Source: Bifidobacterium saguini DSM 23967 (lineage in GTDB: Bacteria; Actinomycetota; Actinomycetes; Actinomycetales; Bifidobacteriaceae). From it: a DNA stretch of 64,000 nt. The stretch covers positions 62,001 to 126,000 of the forward strand of contig NZ_JGZN01000007.1 in the NCBI RefSeq assembly GCF_000741715.1. The letters are read 5' to 3'. Positions 9,601 to 17,805 of the stretch are shown here, piece after piece (position 1 is the first letter of the stretch; every line of letters starts with the position of its first letter). The notes under the pieces are model-generated. The model saw only the letters and a list, made by a program, of their open reading frames with translations, did no database searches and had not been told where the DNA came from. The position numbers and the translations under genes are program-made.

Positions 9601-10281
9601 AATCTGCTGGCTTTCGGCAACGATCAGCGCAGACGGATCCATAAAGCAACCAAGCACAACATGGCGTTCAATGGTGAAGTCAGGAATAAAATCATGCGCT
9701 TCAGCAATGATGCGAGCGAACAAAGCGGAGGTATCCGGCTTGCCATTCTCGTAGCTGGAGACGTCGAATAAGGAATCCTCATCCAAATACACGCGCTGTT
9801 CACGCAGCGCATTGACAAATGCACTGTTCAGTGTGGCGCGTCCGGCGAACTGAATGGTCGGCGCGGAACCTTCCTTTGGTACGAACACGGTTACCGGGTA
9901 GAGCAGCACCGGCAGCGCATTGCCTTTCCAAGTGGCCACGCCTACAGCTATGGACAGTTCCGCAACACCGGCGATACGGCGCTTGGCGGTCTGGTCGTCC
10001 AGCACGCGCGTGAGATGACGCTCTGCCGCCTTCAGCATGCCGGTATCACGGAACAGCGAATCAAGACGCACATGACCTGATGCGAAAAGCTGGGCGTTGC
10101 CGGAAGGATGAGCATGGGTCATATCCAGTTTGGCTACAAGCTGGTTTACATCCTCCAATGGCGAGGGAGCCAGCATGGCGCGGTAACGATCACGCCAGCC
10201 ACGAATACGATTCAGGCCAAGCATCGCATTGGCCGTGTTCTGATCATGCTGATCTTGTGTTTGAGTCATCTCTCGGCTCAC
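6634..10281 (-). CDS. Large helicase-like protein with eroded ATPase motifs and nuclease-like C-terminus
   Basis: A 1215-residue protein resembling the large actinobacterial SF1 (DUF4011-type) DNA helicases. The position of Walker A (about residues 297-312) reads VVDGSFPKGAAEQSVAIA, lacking GKT/S. The DExx position reads ADVAIVDACAHIPSIELL. The C-terminal 130 residues (LAVETDDANFM, then RRRHRLSGQNLMSLGWNV) resemble the PD-(D/E)XK/DUF559-like nuclease tail of such helicases. The frame is intact over 3.6 kb. GTG at 10281 overlaps the FHA gene stop by four bases; ATG at 10269 is an alternative. It is probably a non-catalytic or strongly altered helicase relative working with the FHA protein. Confidence 0.75.
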   Translation of the reverse strand: MSREMTQTQDQHDQNTANAMLGLNRIRGWRDRYRAMLAPSPLEDVNQLVAKLDMTHAHPSGNAQLFASGHVRLDSLFRDTGMLKAAERHLTRVLDDQTAKRRIAGVAELSIAVGVATWKGNALPVLLYPVTVFVPKEGSAPTIQFAGRATLNSAFVNALREQRVYLDEDSLFDVSSYENGKPDTSALFARIIAEAHDFIPDFTIERHVVLGCFMDPSALIVAESQQIIDQLENGATGNVLLDALAGDESARTSLKDTNPPQYSPFDSDPHSEFEVGDVDNTVRYAASLAAAGHSIVVDGSFPKGAAEQSVAIASRCLMSGRSVLYVPGVTEQKRRFMQAASANELKAQLLDVADEHANAVIDKQLISAVGFQPGVATQRFDQLADELVGVRSRLTRYLGDLHGVNEKWNVSAYETIQNLARISVLPTHPATHVRLREQSALTVGGDMEAWISKLERAGELGEFTIGPKDTAWYKANLTTEDQAIDAYQRVDDLLRRYLPATREQVTRTVQTCGFPIPTTTREWERQVTVLKNLRRVLDVFQPEIFERDIDSMIEATMPKAQRKAEGTSMGFWERRRHIKEAKSLLRVGAQVEDLHEALKVVAKQGEQWRQFVPHGGWPVLPTKLDDIITTLDGLLGNMTSLDTVLATTPIGGNLETADFNTVEERLKALLDDRKALDTLPERCRLEQELAAVGLTELVNDLTIRHVGVDQVRGELQLAWWTTVFDDIVRSSAIISNQDGSALQTASDRFIQVDVEHVRSVGPMVAQESMRRLCDMLFSRTQEANQLHTVLAGRSNVTLSRIRRDHPEILAAAKPIIVAAPGTLAALTEPGVLADVAIVDACAHIPSIELLSILSRVRQVVVIAHCATVTSESMKELIGMLPHVEVVAQPSCRAPRLAAFLESEGYGPVGYDVATEPATGVVRFHRIEANGVPVMSSGLVESSQQEIEEVVRIITERAASFTVVPSRYILAVVVLTDVFRTRLGAELKSLASKNKPMGRFLRHVRLVPLRDVAGTQATDVIISMCYAKTVHGRLLQQFGVLENDGGRGMLLDALALADRNLDIVSAFGPEDMDDERLHQAGPRFLKTVLTWVSQLDDRPVLPVRAAVGDNVLFNDIADRLRARGLDAAVNYGFDKGIKIPLVVGLKDKPFALAVETDDANFMSVQSTRRRHRLSGQNLMSLGWNVMTVWSVAAFVNPDKEVDRIVARISDIYREVE

Positions 10282-11738
10282 TTTCCAACCGCTTCGCGGT
10301 ATTCCTGATAGCCCTTGTTGTGGGCCAGAGCTTCGTCAATATCGGCTTCGCCACGGGCGGCAAGCCAAGCGTACATATCGTCATACAGGTACGGGTTCAT
10401 AGCCAGGAACACAAGCAGTTCCGGATGACGCGCGATTTCGAATTGCAGTGAGAAATCCTGCGTGGTTTTCGCATCATTGGAGTTCAATCCATCGACTTCA
10501 ACCACTGGCTCTTGGGCTTTGAGCTCGCCTTTGGCCACGCGTTCGAACACCGATCCCGGTTCGAAGGCAGGGGTATAGGTGCCTGTGGCATCGCCATATT
10601 CCGTGGAATCAGTGGATACTGCTGCTGTGGAATCAGCTGAGCTTTCACCCTCAACTGGCTGTTCCTCCATCGGCACGAAAACCAATGACTGCGGAGCGGT
10701 TGCCTGCGATGGAGCGGTTTCAGCCGATTCGTCCGATTCAATATGCTGTGAATCCTGCTGCGAATCCTCGGACGGCGTATCAGATGTATCTTCGGCTGCG
10801 GATGCTTCAGGCTCGACCGTTTCAGGCTGAGCGTCATGCGGCTCGGTTTGCTCCGGCTGCTCAGCGGTGGCCGTTTGCAGTACTGGCTGTTCGGGTTCCG
10901 GCTGCGATTCAGCAGCATGCTCATCTGCCGGCGCTACAGATGCCTCGGAATCCGAGACCGGCTCAGCATGCGTTGTGCGCACGGGGTGGGCAATCGCGTC
11001 AACTGGCACCAGACCGGAAATCCGCACGCCGGGACGAAGCGTCGGTTTCGGTTGCGGCTGCTCCGGCAATGCTACGGCTTCCATTGCGGCCTTTGCCTTG
11101 CGCGCTTCTTCGTCTTCCTGTTGCTGAGCTTCTGCATCAGCAAACAGGTCTCGAGGCAAAGCCGGCTCTTCGGGCTTATGATTCAGCTGGACAATATTAA
11201 GGCTGCCTAGTTCAAGCTCATCAACCTTATGCTGAACACTGGCGGCGCTGAAGATGGCAGTAGGTTCGCCGGCACGCAAATCAAGAATATCGTCCACAGA
11301 CATATCAGCGGCATCAGGTTCCTGCGGCGCATCAGACGCAGCGTATCCGAACAAATCTGGCACCGACTGGTTCTCATCACTGTCTTCGGGATTGTCGATG
11401 CGGATAAAATCGGCAGGGACATCGCCAAACTGCATGCGCATCGGAGATGCGGGCAGCAGAAAATCAGCGTTCGGCGGCAAACGCAGCAAATCGCCATTGT
11501 CTCGCACTACATAGGAGCCATTGGTGGAGCCAAGGTCGCGCACGCTGGCGGAACCGTTCTCCTTCACCGTGAGCAGAGCATGGCGTTTCGACATTGATTT
11601 GGTTTGATCGGCCACGTCCAAACGCTCATTTCCATCAGCAGCAAGCGGGCGCAGAGGCTTGCGGCCTATCTCCAAGCTATTGCCAGGTTTGACGCTGACC
11701 TGATCAACCCCATTGATCCGCACCGTCCACTCGCTCAC
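10278..11738 (-). CDS. FHA-domain protein
   Basis: A 486-residue protein from a GTG at 11738, which has AGGAAGG eight bases upstream. The N-terminal 110 residues form an FHA phosphothreonine-binding domain: SLEIGRKPLRP, the SMSKRHALLTV strand with the Ser/Arg/His motif, and RDLGSTNGSYVV. A long acidic, Pro/Gln/Ser-rich linker (about residues 140-400) follows. The C-terminal 60 residues are conserved-looking (LQFEIARHPELLVFLAMNPY, then AWLAARGEADIDEAL). FHA domains read Thr phosphorylation by Ser/Thr kinases such as PknB. It overlaps the helicase-like gene by four bases. The upstream frame to 11867 is not used. Confidence 0.88.
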   Translation of the reverse strand: MSEWTVRINGVDQVSVKPGNSLEIGRKPLRPLAADGNERLDVADQTKSMSKRHALLTVKENGSASVRDLGSTNGSYVVRDNGDLLRLPPNADFLLPASPMRMQFGDVPADFIRIDNPEDSDENQSVPDLFGYAASDAPQEPDAADMSVDDILDLRAGEPTAIFSAASVQHKVDELELGSLNIVQLNHKPEEPALPRDLFADAEAQQQEDEEARKAKAAMEAVALPEQPQPKPTLRPGVRISGLVPVDAIAHPVRTTHAEPVSDSEASVAPADEHAAESQPEPEQPVLQTATAEQPEQTEPHDAQPETVEPEASAAEDTSDTPSEDSQQDSQHIESDESAETAPSQATAPQSLVFVPMEEQPVEGESSADSTAAVSTDSTEYGDATGTYTPAFEPGSVFERVAKGELKAQEPVVEVDGLNSNDAKTTQDFSLQFEIARHPELLVFLAMNPYLYDDMYAWLAARGEADIDEALAHNKGYQEYREAVGK

Positions 11739-11918
11739 CGTGACCGCCTTCCTAAACACACTACTGACCACATTACGTGCAATTGTGTCATCTTGTGCTG
11801 ATTTTTCGCGAATTATCAGACGAAGAGTTGCCAAGTTTTCGTATTGCAGCGCCTCAACGCAATACAATACGCTGTGACACCCTTACTATGTGCAAGCTCA
11901 ACCCGCATAAATACGGGA

Positions 11919-11951
11919 AACCCCGCAACCTAAGTGTTTAGGTGCGGGGTT
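11919..11951 (-). terminator. rplJL operon terminator
   Basis: AACCCCGC (11919-11926) pairs with GCGGGGTT (11944-11951), extended by acctaa/ttaggt inside. It follows the rplL stop by 44 bases on the minus strand. The T-run after the stem is weak. Confidence 0.8.
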
Positions 11952-11994
11952 CCTTAAGCTAAACGCTTGTGATGTGCGGCTTATGCCGCCAAAA

Positions 11995-12378
11995 TCACTT
12001 GAGCTCGACGGTAGCGCCAGCCTCTTCCAGCTGGGACTTAGCCTTCTCAGCGTCTTCCTTCTTAGCCTTCTCGAGGATGGCCTTCGGAGCGCCGTCAACC
12101 ATAGCCTTAGCCTCAGCCAGGCCAGCGTTGGTGATGGCCTTGACAGCCTTGATGACCTGGATCTTCTTGTCGCCGACAGCGGTCAGGACGACGTCGAACT
12201 CGGTCTTCTCTTCTTCCTCAGCGCCAGCGCCAGCAGCCGGAGCAGCAGCAACAGCAGCGACCGGAGCAGCAGCCTCGACGTCGAACTTCTCTTCGAAGGC
12301 CTTGACGAACTCGGAGAGCTCGACGAGGGTCATTTCACCAAAAGCTTCCAGGAGCTCTTCGTTGGTGTACTTAGCCAT
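11995..12378 (-). CDS. rplL: Ribosomal protein bL12 (L7/L12)
   Basis: A 127-residue protein with the N-terminal dimerisation helices ([20 protein letters not shown]), an Ala/Gly-rich hinge, and the C-terminal factor-binding domain ([20 protein letters not shown], then [16 protein letters not shown]). It forms the mobile stalk of the 50S subunit that recruits translation GTPases. It lies 105 bases after rplJ in the standard rplJL order. Codon use is strongly biased, as expected for a very highly expressed gene. Confidence 0.98.
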   Translation of the reverse strand: MAKYTNEELLEAFGEMTLVELSEFVKAFEEKFDVEAAAPVAAVAAAPAAGAGAEEEEKTEFDVVLTAVGDKKIQVIKAVKAITNAGLAEAKAMVDGAPKAILEKAKKEDAEKAKSQLEEAGATVELK

Positions 12379-12483
12379 GATGGCTTCCTTTCATTCTGGC
12401 GGCGGTCTACGCGACTTGGTGGACGCACCGTCTCAATGTTTTGTTTGTTTTCCGAATTATTCATGCGGCAAGCCGCATGGAAA

Positions 12484-13005
12484 TCAAGCTGCCTTTTCCT
12501 GCTTCTCGCGCAGAGCGTCGATCGTGCGCACAGCCTTGGTCGGCAGAGCGACGAACAGGTAAGCGGCCTTGGCAGTGGTAGCCTTGAGGTCGCCAGCGAA
12601 CTTGGACAGGAGCTGCGGGCGAGACATCATGTCTGCCAGCTTCTTTGCACCCTCGCCGTCGTAGACGGTGCCATCGGCATAGCCGCCCGAGATAACGAGA
12701 GCCTTGTTGGTCTTGGCAAAATCACGCAGGACCTTCGCAGCCTCGATGAAGTCGCCCTTCACAAAGGTGATGGCGGTCGGGCCCTTGAGCAGGTCGTCAA
12801 GACCCTCAATGCCCGCTTCCTTGGCGGCGATGCGTGCCAGCGTGTTCTTAGCCACAGTGTAGGAAGTATCGCGGCCTAGCTTTTCGCGCAGTTCGGAAAC
12901 CTGCGGAACGGTAAGCCCGCGGTACTCGGTCAGGTAGACAGCATCGGCGTTACGGAACTGTTCCGTAAGCTGTGCGACCACCGCTTCCTTTTCGGGCCTC
13001 TTCAT
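12484..13005 (-). CDS. rplJ: Ribosomal protein uL10
   Basis: A 173-residue protein starting MKRPEKEAVVAQLTEQF, with YLTEYRGLTVPQVSELREKL and NTLARIAAKEAG, the usual uL10 core. It is the base of the L10-(L12)n stalk. The ATG at 13005 has GGAAGGA at the right distance; the longer open frame to 13077 is leader. The leader contains hairpins and an attenuator, fitting autoregulation by the L10-L12 complex. Confidence 0.97.
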   Translation of the reverse strand: MKRPEKEAVVAQLTEQFRNADAVYLTEYRGLTVPQVSELREKLGRDTSYTVAKNTLARIAAKEAGIEGLDDLLKGPTAITFVKGDFIEAAKVLRDFAKTNKALVISGGYADGTVYDGEGAKKLADMMSRPQLLSKFAGDLKATTAKAAYLFVALPTKAVRTIDALREKQEKAA

Positions 13006-13062
13006 GGCGTTCCTTCCTAAATCGGCCGTTGATTTGAAACCGGAACGCTTAAGCTGGGCAAC

Positions 13063-13131
13063 AAAAAAGCCCTGCACGCAGGCAGAGCAACATAATCTCG
13101 TGAAGTGACTTGCACGAGCCCTTTACGGGCT
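13063..13131 (-). promoter_or_regulatory. rplJL mRNA leader with attenuator hairpin (L10-leader type)
   Basis: Read on the minus strand, the leader has three hairpins. They are AGCCC/GGGCT (13117-13131), CTCGTG/CACGAG (13097-13118), and a G/C stem GCCTGC/GCAGGG (13070-13083) followed by six T residues, which looks like an intrinsic terminator 60 bases before rplJ. This fits the known L10-leader autoregulation in bacteria. The rest of the 13006-13332 gap holds the presumed promoter and the hydrolase terminator; nothing else is seen. Confidence 0.65.
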
Positions 13132-13285
13132 TATATCTCTCAACCTGCGTTGGCTTGGCGAACCAAACTTCGGAAATGCACTCACGCGCACTTCAACCAA
13201 CGGTCTGTGGTTTACGGTCTGCTAATTTACGTGCGGTTGGCGACAATCCGCACTTCGGCGTGTCGCAATAATGTAGCCTTTCCCC

Positions 13286-13323
13286 AAAAAATGTACGCTC
13301 ATCGACCGTCAGTGTACATTTTT
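13286..13323 (-). terminator. Terminator of the hydrolase gene
   Basis: AAAAATGTAC (13287-13296) and GTACATTTTT (13314-13323) form a ten-base stem with A/T tails on both sides, ten bases after the stop of the minus-strand hydrolase gene. Confidence 0.75.
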
Positions 13324-13332
13324 CAGAATCGA

Positions 13333-14049
13333 TTACAGTGTGGCGGCGTATTGGGCCACCGAAGCAGTCACTTCCTTTAAATAGTCCAGCGAACGACGCC
13401 AATGACCCGGCACCTCAATCGAATGATTGGCATCCGGATACTCGTGCACATGCGGAGTCAGTGCGTTGGCGCGGATGCGATCATAGAAGGGATCGGCGGT
13501 ACCGGCGCAAATCAGAGGCGCCGGGCCGTCGTATCGAGAACCACGAGCATGCGAGTCTCCGGCATGCTCGGAACGAATCACCTGAGCTGCCTCATCAACG
13601 CTGGGGGCCTCATCTTCTCCAACGATGTCATCACCTACCGCGGGAACCGGAATCACGCGCGCGGACGGATCGAAATCAGCGTGATGCAGCACTGGAGTCA
13701 ACAGCACGAACGGCAACCCATAGTGGGAGGCTACATGCGGATAAGTCATCGTGGTAAGCGACTTGCCGATAAGCAGCAGTCGGTCAGCCTCCACCGAGTC
13801 AACCCAACCATCAATGGCATTATTCAGCACTGGAATCACGGTCGACAAATCATCCGAAGCATTGCGCACATTCATACGGTCGATGCGCCAACCATTCTCG
13901 GCCAAGGCCTGTGCAGACCAGTACAGCAGCGGACGGTCACAGTTGTAACCAGTGCCCGGCATCAACAGCACACGCCCATGCTCTTGACCGGGTTTCACTG
14001 TGTTCTTACGCCATGAAGTAATACTGACTTCCACCGGTGCCTTTGCCAT
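13333..14049 (-). CDS. Alpha/beta-hydrolase family protein
   Basis: A 238-residue protein of alpha/beta-hydrolase type. It shows an early GRVLLMPGTGY oxyanion-hole-like turn, the nucleophile elbow LLIGKSLTTM (Ser in GKSLT), the acidic residue in CAGTADPFYD, and the base in PDANHSIEVPG. No signal peptide is visible, so it is probably cytosolic. The substrate is unknown. It is preceded by a 250-base gap shared with the divergent purine permease and has its own terminator. Confidence 0.78.
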   Translation of the reverse strand: MAKAPVEVSITSWRKNTVKPGQEHGRVLLMPGTGYNCDRPLLYWSAQALAENGWRIDRMNVRNASDDLSTVIPVLNNAIDGWVDSVEADRLLLIGKSLTTMTYPHVASHYGLPFVLLTPVLHHADFDPSARVIPVPAVGDDIVGEDEAPSVDEAAQVIRSEHAGDSHARGSRYDGPAPLICAGTADPFYDRIRANALTPHVHEYPDANHSIEVPGHWRRSLDYLKEVTASVAQYAATL

Positions 14050-14300
14050 CTTTCCCCGTTCCTTTATATCTACAACTGAACTGCCTTATGACTGCCTTCA
14101 GTGTAGTGCGCGCTTCGGCTGCACCCGCCTGCGAAATTCACGATATATGCACCGGTTATAATCAACGATGGTTCTGATTGGGTGGATGCACCATACGCGT
14201 GCGGCCAGGCCAATCAGGGCGAGTCGCAATTCTCGCCGGGGCAACCGGAGCGTATCAGCTCACGCGCCAAGCCCCGCACAACCCAAGGAAGTAGAGAGTA

Positions 14301-15695
14301 ATGGAGAAGTTCTTCCATTTGAAGGAGAACAACACGACGGCTTCGACCGAAATCCTGGCCGGCCTGACCACGTTCTTCGCAATGGCGTACATCATCGTCG
14401 TCAACCCGCAGATTCTGTCCCAAACCGGTATGCCGTGGGGCGGCGTGTTCCTTGCCACCATCATCGCAGCCATCATCGGCACCCTCGTTATGGGTCTGTT
14501 CGCCAACGTGCCATACGCACAGGCAGCCGGCATGGGCCTCAACGCCTTCTTCACCTACACGGTGTGCTTCGGCCTGGGCTTCACCTGGCAGCAGACCATG
14601 TGCATGGTGTTCCTGTGCGGTTTGATCAACATCCTCATCACCGTTACCAAGATTCGTAAGATGATCATCATGGCCATCCCCGAGGTGCTGCAGCAGGCCA
14701 TCGGCGGCGGCATCGGCCTGTTCGTGGCCTACGTGGGCATGCTGAACGTCGGCCTTATCAAGTTCACCCCGGGCGACCCGAAGGCTGCCGCCAAGGGTGG
14801 CGCCGTGGCTGCAACCCCGGGCCTCGCCACCTTCAACGATAAGGTGCTGTGGGTCTTCCTCATCGGCCTCGTGCTGGCCATCGTGTTCACCGTGATGAAG
14901 CTCAAGGGCGGCCTGCTGCTGGCCATCGCCATCACCACCGTGATCGGCATTCCGTTCGGCGTGACCAACTTCGGCTCCTCGGTCTCCATCTCCGAGACCT
15001 TCTCCCAGCTGCCGCAGACCTTCGGCGCCATCTTCACCGCCGACGGCTTCCCGGCACTGTTCTCCGACCCGGCCAAGCTGCCGCTGGTCATCGTGACTAT
15101 CTTCGCCTTCTCCATGTCTGATACGTTCGACACCCTCGGCACCTTCATCGGCACCGGCCGCCGCACCGGCATCTTCTCCGCCGCTGACGAAGAGGCTCTG
15201 GAAAACGGCCACGGCTTCTCCTCCAAGATGGATAAGGCCCTGTTCGCCGACTCCATCGCCACCTCCATCGGCGCTATCTGCGGTACTTCCAACACCACAA
15301 CCTACGTGGAATCCTCCGCTGGTATCGCCGCAGGCGGCCGCACTGGTCTGACCTCTGTGGTCGTGGCCATCTGCTTCGCCCTGTCCGCCTTCCTGGCTCC
15401 GGTGATCTCCGCTGTGCCGTCCGCGGCCACCGCAGGTGTGCTGGTGATTGTGGGCTGCATGATGGCTGCATCGTTGAAGGAAATCGATTGGGCCAACATC
15501 GATGACGCTATCCCGGCGTTCTTCGCCGCCGTGTTCATGGCCTTCTCCTACTCCATCTCCTACGGCATCGCCGGTGGCTTCATCATGTACTGCATCGTGA
15601 AGACCTGCAAAGGCAAGGCCAAGGAAGTGCACCCGATCCTGTGGATCGTCTCCGCACTGTTCATCCTGGACTTCGTCTGCATGGCGATTCTGTAA
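14301..15695 (+). CDS. AzgA-type NCS2 purine permease
   Basis: A 464-residue polytopic permease of the NCS2/AzgA (COG2252) group, importing adenine, guanine and/or hypoxanthine with protons. Signatures are TEILAGLTTFFAMAYIIVVN at the start, PYAQAAGMGLNAFFTYTV (motif I), the DTFDTLGTFIGTGRRTG helix and TTTYVESSAGIAAGGRTGL. About 12-14 membrane segments are expected. Codon use is strongly biased to GC-ending codons, so it is probably highly expressed. I looked for a purine riboswitch in 14050-14300 and saw no convincing one. Confidence 0.93.
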   Translation: MEKFFHLKENNTTASTEILAGLTTFFAMAYIIVVNPQILSQTGMPWGGVFLATIIAAIIGTLVMGLFANVPYAQAAGMGLNAFFTYTVCFGLGFTWQQTMCMVFLCGLINILITVTKIRKMIIMAIPEVLQQAIGGGIGLFVAYVGMLNVGLIKFTPGDPKAAAKGGAVAATPGLATFNDKVLWVFLIGLVLAIVFTVMKLKGGLLLAIAITTVIGIPFGVTNFGSSVSISETFSQLPQTFGAIFTADGFPALFSDPAKLPLVIVTIFAFSMSDTFDTLGTFIGTGRRTGIFSAADEEALENGHGFSSKMDKALFADSIATSIGAICGTSNTTTYVESSAGIAAGGRTGLTSVVVAICFALSAFLAPVISAVPSAATAGVLVIVGCMMAASLKEIDWANIDDAIPAFFAAVFMAFSYSISYGIAGGFIMYCIVKTCKGKAKEVHPILWIVSALFILDFVCMAIL

Positions 15696-15707
15696 TCGTT
15701 TGATTCA

Positions 15708-15755
15708 GTAATAAGAAATCCCCGTAAGCAATCGCTTACGGGGATTTCTTATTAC
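15708..15755 (+). terminator. Terminator of the purine permease gene
   Basis: A perfect 22-base inverted repeat (arms 15708-15729 and 15734-15755) with an AATC loop, starting 12 bases after the stop. Confidence 0.9.
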
Positions 15756-15778
15756 GATAACTCCATCCAAGTAACGGG

Positions 15779-15809
15779 AAGGTCCCGCATGAAAACCATA
15801 CGGGACCTT
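15779..15809. terminator. Second hairpin in the purine permease-pstB gap
   Basis: AAGGTCCCG and CGGGACCTT form a nine-base stem with a 13-base loop, between the convergent purine permease and pstB genes. It could end transcription coming from either side. Confidence 0.5.
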
Positions 15810-15888
15810 CTCATCAGTGGAAAACCACATAGCGGTTTCGCCTCACAAAGCACATGCTGGCACAACAGCGAGGCGAAACCAGTCGATC

Positions 15889-15997
15889 AGTCCAGCAAGA
15901 ACGGACCGCCTGACGGCGGGCTAACCCACCCTCTCTCGGCTACCTCCTCGCTCGGGCCGATCCTACGAACAGCCCACCGGGCTGTTCGCTTCACGGA
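15889..15997. repeat. Hairpin-rich intergenic element at the 3' end of pstB
   Basis: A run of small palindromes: CCGCCtgacGGCGG, a TCGGC/GCCGA pair, and GAACAGCCCaccGGGCTGTTC-like stem next to the pstB stop. The order GCAAGAACGGAC, a CGCC/GGCG stem, then CCTACG and a gCCCa-GGGCt stem recurs after pepC at about 27740-27862, so this looks like a dispersed element placed at gene ends. Confidence 0.5.
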
Positions 15998-16777
15998 TCA
16001 GCCGAAGCGGCCGGAGATGTAGCGCTCGGCTTCGGCGTTCTGCGGGTTGTTGAACATCGTGGTGGTGTCCGCGAAGTACTCGAGGTGGCCAGGCTGACCA
16101 ACGGCCTTCAGGTTGAAGAAGGCGGTGTAGTCGGCGATACGGGCTGCCTGCTGCATGTTGTGGGTCACGATCACGATGGTGTAATCGTCCTTGAGCTCGT
16201 TGATCAGATCCTCAACGGCCAAGGTGGAGATCGGGTCGAGAGCGGAGCACGGCTCATCCATCAGCACGACCTGCGGGTGCACGGCCACAGCGCGAGCGAT
16301 GCACAGACGCTGCTGCTGGCCACCGGAAAGGCCGATACCAGGGTTGTCCAGACGATCCTTGACCTCGTTCCAGAGGTTGGCGCCGCGCAAAGCCCACTCA
16401 ACCAAATCATCGGCGTCGGACTTGCTGATGTGCTTGTTGTTCAGGCGCACACCGGCGAGCACGTTCTCGCGGATGGACATGGTCGGGAACGGGTTCGGGC
16501 GCTGGAAGACCATGCCGACGTCACGGCGGACGGACACAGGATCCACGTCCTTGTCATACAGGTTCTTGCCCTCGAGCAGCACCTCGCCCTCGACGTGAGC
16601 GCCGGGGATGAGCTCATGCATGCGGTCGAGCGTGCGCAGCACGGTGGACTTGCCACAGCCGGATGGGCCGATGAAGGCGGTGACCTTGTTGGCCTCGATG
16701 TTGATGTTCACATCTTCCACAGCAAGGAAGTCGCCGTAGTAGATGTTCTCGTGGTTGACGTCAATACGTTGTCCCAT
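15998..16777 (-). CDS. pstB: Phosphate ABC transporter ATPase PstB
   Basis: A 259-residue ABC ATPase. Walker A is [20 protein letters not shown] with the PstB-specific tail, the Q-loop is [14 protein letters not shown], the signature is [14 protein letters not shown], and Walker B is [13 protein letters not shown] with the switch His in IVTHNMQQA. It powers high-affinity phosphate uptake through PstCA. It follows pstA by 35 bases as the last gene of pstSCAB; no phoU follows. Confidence 0.97.
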   Translation of the reverse strand: MGQRIDVNHENIYYGDFLAVEDVNINIEANKVTAFIGPSGCGKSTVLRTLDRMHELIPGAHVEGEVLLEGKNLYDKDVDPVSVRRDVGMVFQRPNPFPTMSIRENVLAGVRLNNKHISKSDADDLVEWALRGANLWNEVKDRLDNPGIGLSGGQQQRLCIARAVAVHPQVVLMDEPCSALDPISTLAVEDLINELKDDYTIVIVTHNMQQAARIADYTAFFNLKAVGQPGHLEYFADTTTMFNNPQNAEAERYISGRFG

Positions 16778-16812
16778 GATGTTTCCTTTATTTCTTGACT
16801 TTCCAGTACGGC

Positions 16813-17805
16813 TTAGCGCTCGGTCTTGACGGCGAAGATCTTAGCCACCAGACGACCGATGAGGTTGAGCACGAGCACCACGACGATCAGCACGAGAGCT
16901 GCAGCCCAAGCACGTTCCATCGGGATGGTAGGCACGCAAGCTGCGGTGGCGTTGGCCGGGCAGTTGGCGGAGAGCTTGGAGTACTCCTGGTAGACGTACA
17001 CCGGCAGCGTGGTCATCTGGCCTGCGAACAGGTTGAAGTTGGTGCTGGCGATGTAGCCGGCGGTCATCAGCAATGGTGCGGTCTCACCAATCACACGAGC
17101 GATGGCGAGAATGCAGCCGGAGACAATGCCCGGCAATGCGGTACGCAGCACAATCTTGGTGATGGTGCGCTGCTTGGTGACGCCCAGTGCCAAAGAAGCT
17201 TCGCGAAGATCGTTCGGAACAATCTTGAGCATCTCTTCACAGGACTTCACCACGGTTGGCAGCATCAGCAGGGACAATGCCACGGAACCTTCGAAACCAT
17301 TGATGGTACCTGGTCCGAACACGATGGTGAACATCGAGAATGCAAACAAACCAGCGACGATGGAAGGAATACCACTCATCACATCGACCAGCAGGGAGAC
17401 GGTCATGGCGAGCTTTCCACCGTGAGCGTACTCGACGAGGTACACAGCGCACATGATGCCGATCGGGATGGAGATGAGCATTGCGCCACCGGTGATCTCC
17501 AGCGTACCGATGATGGCGTGCAGCACACCACCGTAGCCGCCGGACGGGGTCGGGTTGCCGCCGACCACACCAGTCATGTTGTAGGTCAGGAAGTTCAGGT
17601 TCAGACGCTTAAAACCATTGACAATGGTGGTCCACAGCACAGAAACCAGCGGGATACAGGCGATTACGAAGGCCAGTGCGATAAGGCCGGACATAAAGAT
17701 GTCCTTGCCCTTGCGGTATTGCTCGGAAGAGCGTGTGGGGCGGAACTTATCGAAGTCGATGACGGGTGCGCCGTCAAGATTCTTCTTCTTGGTTTCTTCA
17801 GCCAT
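16813..17805 (-). CDS. pstA: Phosphate ABC transporter permease PstA
   Basis: A 330-residue permease with about six membrane helices. It has the EAA loop region [20 protein letters not shown] and the PstA-type segment [17 protein letters not shown]. The ATG overlaps the pstC stop by one base (TGATG), a sign of translational coupling. With PstC it forms the phosphate channel. Confidence 0.96.
   Translation of the reverse strand: MAEETKKKNLDGAPVIDFDKFRPTRSSEQYRKGKDIFMSGLIALAFVIACIPLVSVLWTTIVNGFKRLNLNFLTYNMTGVVGGNPTPSGGYGGVLHAIIGTLEITGGAMLISIPIGIMCAVYLVEYAHGGKLAMTVSLLVDVMSGIPSIVAGLFAFSMFTIVFGPGTINGFEGSVALSLLMLPTVVKSCEEMLKIVPNDLREASLALGVTKQRTITKIVLRTALPGIVSGCILAIARVIGETAPLLMTAGYIASTNFNLFAGQMTTLPVYVYQEYSKLSANCPANATAACVPTIPMERAWAAALVLIVVVLVLNLIGRLVAKIFAVKTER

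Noticed and set aside
14050-14300. Purine riboswitch before the purine permease
   Set aside because: I could not find the three-way junction with conserved loop pairs of the purine aptamer; only a GC-rich leader is seen.
14214-15632. A 472-codon minus-strand frame opposite the purine permease gene
   Set aside because: It is rich in His, Gly, Asp and Glu with no domain, as expected of the antisense of a GC-biased membrane-protein gene. The forward gene is clear.
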